Shown: positions 9,717-16,729 of the stretch, piece by piece
How positions within the stretch are numbered: position 1 is the first letter of the stretch
Layout of the letters: every line of letters begins with the position of its first letter
From: Streptomyces sp. NBC_00289
GTDB taxonomy: Bacteria; Actinomycetota; Actinomycetes; Streptomycetales; Streptomycetaceae
NCBI RefSeq assembly: GCF_041435115.1
Contig: NZ_CP108046.1
Span: forward strand, 124,001-188,000
Direction: 5' to 3'
Length of the DNA: 64,000 nt
The notes under the pieces: model-generated
Told to the model about the DNA's origin: nothing
What the model saw: only the letters and a program-made list of their open reading frames with translations
The model's database searches: none
Translations under genes and position numbers: made by a program

Positions 9717-10884
9717 CTGACTTCGGCTCGTTAGGGTGATCTTCTTCGACGTCCCTGATGGGCCTGGAGTGTTGTCTGTATTCCGTGGTGTATGAGGTAT
9801 GCGGATGGGGGCGGCCTGACCCCTGTGGGACGTCAGCGCCGGGAGACGGTACGGATGCAGGCGGCGGAGCTGTTCGAGCAGGACATCAAGCCGCCGGAAG
9901 TCGCACGGCGCCTGAGGGTGAGCCCGAAGTCGGCCTACCAGTGGCAGCAGATGTGGCGGGACGGTGGCGTGCAGGCTCTGGTCTCTCGTGGCTCGAGTGG
10001 ATCGCGATGCCGTCTGTCCCCGGGCTGTCTGGAAAAGCTGGCTGCGTACCTCGATGAGGGGCCTGCCGCGCATGGCTGGGTGGAGGACCAGGTGTGGACG
10101 GCTGCCCGGGTGGCCACGCTGATCGGCAGGAAGTTCCACGTCTCCTACAGCGTCTCGGGTGCCACGAGGCTGATGCACCGGCTCGGCTTCAGTCCTCAAG
10201 TACCCGCGCGGCGGGTGGCCGAGCGCGATGAGCAGGCCGTGACCGTGTGGAAGGAGGCGACCTGGGCCGAGGTAAAAGAGCCCGGGCGGCGTGCGGGGGC
10301 TACGTCTGCTTCGAGGACGAGGCGGGCTTCACGCGACGACCGCCCAAAGGACGCACCTGGGGCCGGCGCGGCCGCACCCCGCAGGTCACGGTGAGCGGGC
10401 GACGCTCGGGCCGCCTGTCGGTGGCCGGACTCATCGCGATGCGGCCCGGCTCCCGCACCCGGCTGTGTCACCGCCTGCGCACCCATCCCGCGGGCAAAGG
10501 CAAACGCCGCAGCATAGGCGAACGGGACTTCATCGCGCTGATCGACGGAGTCCACCACCTCGTCAAGGCCCCGATCGTGCTGGTCTGGGACCGGCTGAAC
10601 ACCCACGTCTCCCACGCCATACGTGAGTTGATCGCCGAGCGTGAATGGCTGACGGTATTCCTGCTGCCCGCCTACTCGCCCGACCTCAACCCCGTCGAGT
10701 GGGTATGGGCACATGTCAAGCGCAGCCTGGCCAACCTCGCCGTCGTCGCCCTCGACCGGCTCGAAGTCCTCGTACGCAACCGGCTCAAACGCCTCCAGTA
10801 CCGGCCCGACACTCTTGACGGCTTCATAGCAGGCACCGGCCTGACCTTCGACGACCCAGCGTCACCCTGATGCGCCGAAGTCAG
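9717..10884 (+). mobile_element. IS630-family element 3
   Basis: A 1168-bp element with inverted ends: CTGACTTCGGCTCGTTAGGG at the left against CTGACTTCGGCGCATCAGGG read inward from the right. TA flanks both ends, as expected for IS630 insertion. Its transposase frame is split. Confidence 0.87.
9792..10870 (+). pseudogene. IS630-family transposase 3, split in two frames
   Basis: Frame one gives the DNA-binding half: MQAAELFEQDIKPPEVARRL with helix-turn-helix, then SPKSAYQWQQMWRDGGVQAL and the winged-helix region. Frame two gives the catalytic half: YVCFEDEAGFTRRPPKGRTW with first Asp, IVLVWDRLNTHVSHAIREL with second, and LLPAYSPDLNPVEWVWAHVK with the last acidic residue. They overlap near 10270 at GGTAAAAGAG. 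Some IS630 elements make the full enzyme by frameshifting at an A-rich site, so this copy may still work; a plain mutation is equally possible. Start codon unclear (9792 or 9855). Confidence 0.8.
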
Positions 10885-12415
10885 TAAATCCGGAGGTAGA
10901 GATCAAGGCCGTGTCCGGTGGTGACCGCGTCGATCAGGGCCTGGAGGTCGGGGGGTGGGTCTCTGTCCGTCCAGGATCGCCACCATCGGTTCGGGGTGGT
11001 GGCGGGGGTGAGCCAGGCGCGGACCGAACGTAATGCCTTGGGCCAGCAGGGCAGTTGGGGTGGGTGGGGTTCGGTTGGTCCCCCTCTCTGGCCCCTCGTC
11101 GGGGCACGGGTCCGGGGCGGTGTCATCCAGGGGTCCGGGTGGGTTGAACCACTGGTCCCAGCAGAAGGAGAAGGCACAGTTGACCAGGGTCTGGTGGCGG
11201 CGGATGGCGCGATCGGAGCGGACCTGGAAGTCGGCCCAGCCGAGTTCGTCCTTGATCTGTTTGTAGCTCTGCTCGATCCATGGCCGCAGGCCGTAGAGGC
11301 GGACGATCTCGGCGAGGTCGGCCGGCGGATGCGGGCTGGTGGCGGCGTGGGGTGCGTCGGGGTGGGGCAGGTTGGTGGCCAGGTACCAGGTGGCCTTCTC
11401 CGGCAGCCGGGCTGGGTCGGTGGTGGCCACGACCAGTCGGCAGGGCGAGTCGGGACCGTAGCCGCCCAGGCGGGCATCGGCGGCCCACCAGGTCTCGGTG
11501 TGCCCGTCGCGGAAGTGACGCTCCACGGCCGTCCAGTCGCCAGGGCGTCTGGCACCCTTCCAGGTCAGGGCGTGCGCGGCCTCGATGGGGGTGTGCGGCT
11601 GGTCGGCCGGAGCCCAGGTGCCGCGGTGCGGCTTGAGCGCGACCACGTAGGCCAGGCCGGCCTCGCGCAGCGCGAGATACCAGTCGTCGCTGACGGAGTA
11701 GGCGCAGTCGGCGACCACGGCCCGGCAGCCGAAGCCCGCATCCTTCCCGCGGGCCGCGAGAGCGGCGGCCAGCTGCGGTTTCGTACGGAAGGCCAGATCA
11801 GCCCGGCCGCGGGCGAAGTGATGGGCGGGGGTGTAGGGAGTCGCGTGCAGCGGGTAGTACACGCGGCCGTCGGTCCACACCGTGGTCACCGTGACGACGC
11901 CGTTGTCCGTCTTGCCCAGCCGGCCCAGCCACTGCCGGCCCACGTGCGCGGTCGCGGTGCCGTCCTTGCGGTCTCCGGAATCGTCGATCACGATGACCCC
12001 GCCGTCGTGCGGAGCGGTCGCCGGCTCCTCGTGCAGCAGCTCAAGCCGCCGGTCGTTGATCTGCTCGGCCTCCCAGGGCGACTCGGACAGGAAGAACTGC
12101 AGCCGCTGCACCCCTGGCATTCCTGCACCTGCCACCGGTTCCGCCCCTGCCAGGCAGGTGATCGTCTTGTTCCGCTCTCTCGGTGCCAGCAGCCCGGTCA
12201 GGTATTCGCGAAACCCCCGCCGCTGGGCCAGGCTGAAGAAGAGGTCGTCGAACCGGGCCGCGTACTCCTCCAACGGACCCGGCGCGGGCGGACACGGACG
12301 GCGAGCAGTCATCTTCAGCCCCCAGCAAGGCAGTTGACTCCTACCACCGGCCTACGACCAACCCAACCCGTCGTCAATCCCCACCACCGGCCGGATTTAA
12401 CGAACTACCGGTAAC
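10885..12415 (-). mobile_element. IS701-family element 2, near complete
   Basis: About 1.53 kb. The right end (about 12391-12415) and the 3' end of copy 1 (about 9683-9707) show the same roughly 25-base terminal repeat, beginning GTTACCGGTAGTTCG when read inward. The left end has lost its outer bases at the tail-to-tail joint. Its right end lies inside an IS21 istB gene. Confidence 0.83.
10903..12312 (-). CDS. IS701-family transposase
   Basis: DDE transposase of the IS701 (DDE_5) type. Visible in order: FDDLFFSLAQRRGFREYLTG N-terminal helices, NDRRLELLHEEPAT, VIVIDDSGDRKDGTATAHVG with the first catalytic Asp pair, ADCAYSVSDDWYLALREAG, KPHRGTW, and LRPWIEQSYKQIKDELGWAD with the catalytic Glu. 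The frame as read ends in a Pro/Arg-rich tail to 10903. The family-like tail LPCWPKALRSVRAWLTPAT lies in another frame from about 11060 to 10881, as it does in copy 1. The catalytic core is intact; whether the altered tail matters is unknown. Confidence 0.82.
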   Translation of the reverse strand: MTARRPCPPAPGPLEEYAARFDDLFFSLAQRRGFREYLTGLLAPRERNKTITCLAGAEPVAGAGMPGVQRLQFFLSESPWEAEQINDRRLELLHEEPATAPHDGGVIVIDDSGDRKDGTATAHVGRQWLGRLGKTDNGVVTVTTVWTDGRVYYPLHATPYTPAHHFARGRADLAFRTKPQLAAALAARGKDAGFGCRAVVADCAYSVSDDWYLALREAGLAYVVALKPHRGTWAPADQPHTPIEAAHALTWKGARRPGDWTAVERHFRDGHTETWWAADARLGGYGPDSPCRLVVATTDPARLPEKATWYLATNLPHPDAPHAATSPHPPADLAEIVRLYGLRPWIEQSYKQIKDELGWADFQVRSDRAIRRHQTLVNCAFSFCWDQWFNPPGPLDDTAPDPCPDEGPERGTNRTPPTPTALLAQGITFGPRLAHPRHHPEPMVAILDGQRPTPRPPGPDRRGHHRTRP

Positions 12416-13090
12416 GAGGCGATCGAGCTCACCCGACGGCTTCGGCTCCCGCACGTGAGACGGCAGCTGAGCGACCTCATCCCCACCGCACGCGCCCAGC
12501 GCTGGGACCCCGCCGAACTCGTCCGCGTCCTGCTGGCGGAAGAGGCCGCCGGCCGGGACGCCGCGATGCTGGTCAACCGGCGCAAAAAGGCAGGCTTCCC
12601 AGCCGGGAAGACCTTCCAGGTGTGGGACGAGACGAAGTCCTCCATCCCCACCGCAACCCAGACCGCCTTGCGCACCCTGGAATGGATCTCACGGCAAGAG
12701 AACCTCTGCATCGTGGGACCCTCCGGCACGGGCAAGAGCCACTGGTGCGAAGCACTCGGCCACGCGGCCATCGAGGCCGGGATGACCACCTGCTGGTTCA
12801 CCATCGAAGACCTCGGCACACTGGTGCGACGCCACCGCGCGGACGACTCCATGGCCAAGGCCATGTCCAGGATCATGCGGGCAGACCTCGTCATCGTTGA
12901 CGACATCGGACTCCTGCCCATCGCGCCGGACGCCGCCGAGGGCTTCTACCGCCTGGTGGATGCCGCCTACGAAAAACGCTCTCTCGCGGTCTCCAGCAAC
13001 CTCCACCCGGCTGGTTTCGAAGAGATCATGCCCAAGACCCTCGCCACCGCGACCGTCGACCGGCTCCTCCACCACGCCCACGTCGTCGTC
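12416..13090 (+). pseudogene. istB: IS21-family helper ATPase istB, 5' and middle part
   Basis: IstB is the AAA+ partner of the IS21 transposase. The piece runs from EAIELTRRLRLPHVRRQLSD, cut at its N terminus by IS701, through the Walker A motif GPSGTGKSHWCEALGHAAIE, Walker B DLVIVDDIGLLPI, and YEKRSLAVSSNLHPAGFEE to HHAHVVVT. There the recombinase element begins at 13091. The missing C terminus, QGDSFRLTQATAGEGVVPLN, is found at 15778-15840 beyond that element, in the right order and strand. So one istB gene was broken twice by unrelated elements. No istA is present. Confidence 0.9.
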
Positions 13091-13397
13091 ACCAACGGAA
13101 CGCAAAGCTGTACTTGACGGTCACGCTGGCATCCGAGGAGTCGGTGGAGGGGCTGTACTCGCGTCCTGAGCACCGTCGACGTCTTCGACGACCCATCGTG
13201 GAGAGGGTCCCAGATGTGCAGTGACCGTTGCCGCCGTGTTCAGCGAGAAGCACCGCTTCATGACCTCGGTATTCGGTGCGAGGAGCCGTCAACAGGGCGT
13301 GCGCTGTTGGTAGTTCCGGCGCGTTCAAAGAGTGCGGCGGGAAACGGTCGACACGGACTCGCGGCCGCCTTACCTTCCGAAGTAGGAGGCGGGGCCG

Positions 13398-13825
13398 ATG
13401 AGCGAACCGACGAGAGTGAAGGTCCTGGAAACCTCCGGACTGCTGCACCCGAACCCGGAGATGGTCACCTCGCCGCTGTTCGCAGAGGGCGGCTTCTTCC
13501 TGGCCCACGACAAGGTCCAGGTCAAGTACGAGATGCTCCGGGCGCACGTGGTCGAGGGCCGGAGCGTGAGCGCCACAGCGGCGGCTCACGGCTATTCACG
13601 TTCGGCGTTCTACCTGGTAAAGGCGTCCTTCACACAAGCAGGCATGACGGGTCTGCTGGACGGGCGGCCCGGACGGCACGGCCCGGTCAAGGTCACCGAG
13701 GACATCGTGCCTTCATCCAGGCGGCACCCGCGGGCCTCTCGAGTGCAGTGTTGGCCGACGAGGTGGAACGAATCTTCGGCGAGCTGTTGCACCGGCGCAC
13801 GGTGGAACGGATCCGGCGGCCATGA
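13398..13825 (+). pseudogene. Helix-turn-helix protein of the recombinase element, frameshifted
   Basis: Begins MSEPTRVKVLETSGLLHPNP. It carries FFLAHDKVQVKYEMLRAHVV and then a helix-turn-helix, SVSATAAAHGYSRSAFYLVK, like those of transposition-linked DNA-binding proteins, followed by GLLDGRPGRHGPVKVTEDIV. Near 13705 the frame must shift for the sequence to continue as LSSAVLADEVERIFGELLHR to the stop at 13825. The last four bases overlap the next start (ATGA), which suggests an operon. The likely role is DNA binding or regulation of the recombinase. Confidence 0.62.
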
Positions 13826-14154
13826 CCACATCGTCGGGGCAGGGCTGGTTTCCGCTGCCGGGCGAGCACGCACAGGCCGAGTACGAACTGCTCCGCAGTC
13901 ACGTCCTCGAACACAGCAGGATGCCGTCCTCGCTGGCTGCGGCCCGCTTCGCCCGCCGCGGACTGGTCGGACTCATCTCCTGGCCGGCCGGTGAGACAGA
14001 CTTTATGGCCGAACTGTCCGGAGCGCGTCGACCTGCATGGACACCGCACCATGACCCGCGAATGGACGTGCTTGCCGCCGTGTTCGCGGTGCTGCTGGAG
14101 GCCGCCGACCGTCTCGGCTTCGGGAGTGATCAGGCATGGAGGTGGGTGCGGTGA
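13822..14154 (+). CDS. Small conserved-position protein of the recombinase element
   Basis: 110 residues (MTTSSGQGWFPLPGEHAQAE to DQAWRWVR). It overlaps the preceding gene by four bases and the recombinase start by four bases (GTGA), so translation is coupled on both sides. The N-terminal part, EYELLRSHVLEHSRMPSSLA and AARFARRGLVGLI, resembles in pattern a shortened copy of the HTH protein before it. No enzyme motif is seen. Its place between two genes of one mobile unit suggests a helper in recombination. Function unknown. Confidence 0.55.
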   Translation: MTTSSGQGWFPLPGEHAQAEYELLRSHVLEHSRMPSSLAAARFARRGLVGLISWPAGETDFMAELSGARRPAWTPHHDPRMDVLAAVFAVLLEAADRLGFGSDQAWRWVR

Positions 14155-15785
14155 AGGCCGCGCTCTATGCGCGGGTGTCCACCGAGGGGCAGCAGGCCCG
14201 CGGCACCATCGGCTCTCAACTGGCCGTGCTGCACGAACGGGTGGCCGCCGAGGGCGACGAGCTGGTCGCCGAGTTCACCGACGACGGCTGCTCGGGAGCC
14301 CACCTGGACCGGCCGGGCCTGGACGCGCTGCGGGACGCGGCCGAGGCCGGGCTGTTCGAGCGGGTGTGGTGCCTGTCGCCGGACCGACTCGCCCGGGTCT
14401 ATGCCTACCAGGTCGTCGTCCTGGACGAACTGGCCCGCCTGCAGGTGAAAGTCTGCTTCACCGACGCCCCGCCGATCACAGACGATCCACAGGCAATCTT
14501 GCTGACACAGGTCCAGGGCGTGATCGCCGAGTACGAACGGGCCAAGATCGCTGAACGCTACCGGCGCGGCAAACTCTTCCGCTCTCGCGCCGGCGAGGTT
14601 ATCTCCTGGCGCACGCCCTACGGCTACCGGCGACTTCCCCGAGAGGGTGAACGGGCCGCTCACCTGGAGGTCTTCGAGCCGGAGGCCGCAGTGGTCCGGC
14701 GGATCTTCGAGGACTACGCGGTGCGCGATCTGTCGATGCGCGAGATCATCCACGGGCTCGCCGCCGACCGCATCCCCACCCCGAAGAAGGGCAACGGCGT
14801 CTGGGGATCCTCCACCATCGCCCGGCTCCTTCACAACGAGGCATACGTCGGCCGGGTCTACTTCAACCGCACCACCACGGTTCCCGACCCGCGCCCAGAA
14901 CGCCGTCCCCGCCAGGTCCCCAGGCCGCGGGAGGACTGGACCGCCATCACGGTGCCCGCCCTCATCAGCGAAGAGACCTTCCTCGCGGTCGGTCGCGTGA
15001 GCCGTAACAACAGCAAGTGGAGCCCGCGCCGGACCGAGCCCGGCCAGTGGATGCTGCGCGGACTGGTCAAATGCGGCTCCTGCCACGTGGGCACGAACTG
15101 TCACAAGATGCGCGGCCGCAACGGCGCCTTCCACCGCTATTACTACTGCCGCAACCACGACCCGATCCGAGCCGGCGGCAGCGACCGCCGCTGCACCGAA
15201 CGCAACATCCGCGCCGACGTCCTGGACGCCTTCGTCATCGCCCAGGTCCGCGACGTCCTCCTGCGTCCCGACGTCCTCCTCGCTGGCCAGCACGCAATCG
15301 CGCAGAAGGCATCCAGCGATGAACTGCTGGCGAAGGAACTGAGTGGCCTCGACCGCAAGATCGCCGCGACTCAAGCCGAGCGGAGCCGTTTGGCGGATCT
15401 CTATCAGGCCGGTCTGATCGACCTCCTCGACCTGCAACGACGCGCCACCGCGATCGACCACCGCCGCCACGACCTGGCCCAGCGACGTGACGCACTCGCA
15501 GCCCGGCGCCACGAACTTGCCCAGACAGGCCAACTCCGCGACAGGATCGCCGACTTCACCAGTCGGGCCCGCGCCGGAATCGACGCCCTCGACTTCGACC
15601 GGCAACAAGCCCTCCTCCGCACAGTCATCGAGGAGATCGAAGTCACCGGCCGGCACGTCAAGATCCACCTACGGATCCCACTCGACGAGCCACCTCAGCA
15701 GCCCACCCCACCCAGTCCCTGGCCCCGCCGCCCCGCACCGTCCAGCCAAGACCATCTGCGTTCCGTTGGTGGCCACCCAGGGTGA
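14151..15785 (+). CDS. Large serine recombinase
   Basis: 544 residues from the GTG at 14151, chosen because GGAGG lies eight bases before it and it overlaps the previous stop. An ATG at 14136 is the alternative. The resolvase domain opens KAALYARVSTEGQ, with nucleophile Ser10, and includes RLARVYAYQVVVLDELARL. The recombinase domain follows (PYGYRRLPREG, VRRIFEDYAVRDLSMREIIH, GNGVWGSSTIARLLHNEAYV). A zinc ribbon reads KCGSCHVGTNC with a partner Cys in YYYCRNH, and a coiled-coil-like stretch (LLAKELSGLDRKIAATQAER) comes next. This is the layout of phage-type integrases and TnpX-type transposon recombinases. The last few codons read through the element's terminal repeat into istB DNA. Confidence 0.92.
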   Translation: MKAALYARVSTEGQQARGTIGSQLAVLHERVAAEGDELVAEFTDDGCSGAHLDRPGLDALRDAAEAGLFERVWCLSPDRLARVYAYQVVVLDELARLQVKVCFTDAPPITDDPQAILLTQVQGVIAEYERAKIAERYRRGKLFRSRAGEVISWRTPYGYRRLPREGERAAHLEVFEPEAAVVRRIFEDYAVRDLSMREIIHGLAADRIPTPKKGNGVWGSSTIARLLHNEAYVGRVYFNRTTTVPDPRPERRPRQVPRPREDWTAITVPALISEETFLAVGRVSRNNSKWSPRRTEPGQWMLRGLVKCGSCHVGTNCHKMRGRNGAFHRYYYCRNHDPIRAGGSDRRCTERNIRADVLDAFVIAQVRDVLLRPDVLLAGQHAIAQKASSDELLAKELSGLDRKIAATQAERSRLADLYQAGLIDLLDLQRRATAIDHRRHDLAQRRDALAARRHELAQTGQLRDRIADFTSRARAGIDALDFDRQQALLRTVIEEIEVTGRHVKIHLRIPLDEPPQQPTPPSPWPRRPAPSSQDHLRSVGGHPG

Positions 15786-15840
15786 CAGCTTCCGGCTCAC
15801 CCAGGCCACCGCAGGAGAGGGGGTGGTCCCCTTGAACTAG
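15771..15840 (+). pseudogene. istB: istB, 3' end
   Basis: Downstream piece of the istB gene split at 13090. It reads ATQGDSFRLTQATAGEGVVP and ends LN at the TAG at 15838-15840, in the same orientation as the upstream part. It is separated from that part only by the recombinase element. Confidence 0.85.
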
Positions 15841-15960
15841 CTCTCACCTGGGGAAACGGCCTGTCCATCGGCGGGGAGATCTGCTGTCCATCAGTGGGGA
15901 TGTGATCAGTCCGCCATCGGGGAGAAGCCCGTGTCCATTGACAGGCACGTATCCCATCCT
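15841..15960 (+). repeat. IS21-type right-end repeats
   Basis: Just after istB are related short repeats: TGTCCATCGGCGGGGA near 15861, TGTCCATCAGTGGGGA near 15884, a weaker copy near 15907 and TGTCCATTGACAGG near 15931. Repeated transposase-binding sites next to the right end are usual for IS21. The outer boundary is probably near 15945-15960. Confidence 0.6.
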
Positions 15961-16729
15961 CTCTGATGGCTCACAACGGAGCGGCAGAGAAGTCGGAACG
16001 GTTCAGGGCTCCACGCTACGAGGGGAAGCACACACCAGGCCTCCCCAGGTTCCACCTCGTAGCCCAGCTCCATCGCGTAGGCCACGGTGGGGGGCCATAC
16101 CAAGCTGGGCCCTTGGGACGTTGGCCGGTCGGCGTGAGCGGCTGGGCAACAGGTCGCCGTCGAGGTCGCGCTACTGCTTGCCGACCTTTACCCGGTTCAG
16201 ATCGACGTGGGAGAGGTCGACCAGCCATGGGCCCGGCAGCGCCGCATCGAAAGCCGGATCGGTGACGTGCACGGGCGGCGAGGCCAGGCCGACGACGGCG
16301 CCGTTGGCGGCCGCACCGAAGGCGAGGCTGAGTCGATACCGAGCAGGTGGCGCTTCATGCATTCCTTGTCGGGCAGGTCCCGCGCCCAGTCATAGGGCCT
16401 CCTCGAAACAGCTTTCCGTCGGGCCGCTCACATGGAACCGTGGCAGGTGCGCCGGGACGGGTGCCAGTCGGTCGCCTCTCTCGGCGCCGGGTCCATCGGG
16501 TCCGTGCCCGGCAAGCCAGGCGGGTGTTCGGTGTGCAACGCATCGAAGCTCCGTTGGTGACAAGCGATTGATGAATCGCTCGCCCCAACAGAGCTTCGAT
16601 CTATTCGGTCACACCCCGCCTGACCAGCGCCTTAACGCGAGATCACGCCGACCTTACAAGAGCCCTGAACGAGAAGGGCCGCCTATGTGATCACGGCGCC
16701 TTGCAGTGCGATGATCATTTCAATATCGG
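15961..16729. other. Degenerate DNA between IS21 and the RHS gene
   Basis: No intact gene. On the minus strand near 16040-16100 the words VWPPTVAYAMELGYEVEPGE look like a piece of an actinobacterial protein; near 16171-16260 PGPWLVDLSHVDLNRVKVGK is in another frame. From about 16540 the layout CATCGAAGCTCCGTTG with an inverted partner resembles the area just upstream of the ISAs1 transposase at 32251, so an ISAs1 5' scar is likely. No immunity gene for the RHS protein is seen here. Confidence 0.35.

Larger units (their letters stand above)
9684..10910. repeat. Palindromic joint of two tail-to-tail IS701 copies, split by IS630
   Basis: Left of IS630 the DNA holds TAACGAACTACC, GGTAAC, then GGTAGTTCGTTA; right of IS630 it goes on TAAATCCGGAGG. 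Removing IS630 (9717-10884) and one TA restores a palindrome of more than 50 bp in which the two IS701 3' ends face each other across six bases. The flanking TA pairs at 9715-9716 and 10885-10886 are the IS630 target duplication. Confidence 0.82.
13091..15770 (+). mobile_element. Three-gene serine-recombinase element inserted in istB
   Basis: A 2680-bp block that splits istB. Its ends are a perfect 14-bp inverted repeat: ACCAACGGAACGCA at 13091-13104 and its complement at 15757-15770. Inside are an HTH protein gene (frameshifted), a small gene and a large serine recombinase, all on the plus strand and closely packed. istB coding resumes right outside. HTH proteins beside large serine recombinases recur in actinobacteria and rhizobia; boundaries and mobility here are inferred from the split gene and repeats. 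The first 290 bp after the left end hold no gene I can support. Confidence 0.8.

Noticed and set aside
10918..12414. Plus-strand frame of about 498 codons opposite the IS701 transposase
   Set aside because: No recognisable motif; the minus strand carries the catalytic IS701 residues.
15841..15960. Repeats after istB as a CRISPR or iteron origin
   Set aside because: Only three or four short imperfect copies with uneven spacing; they fit the repeated ends of IS21 directly after istB.
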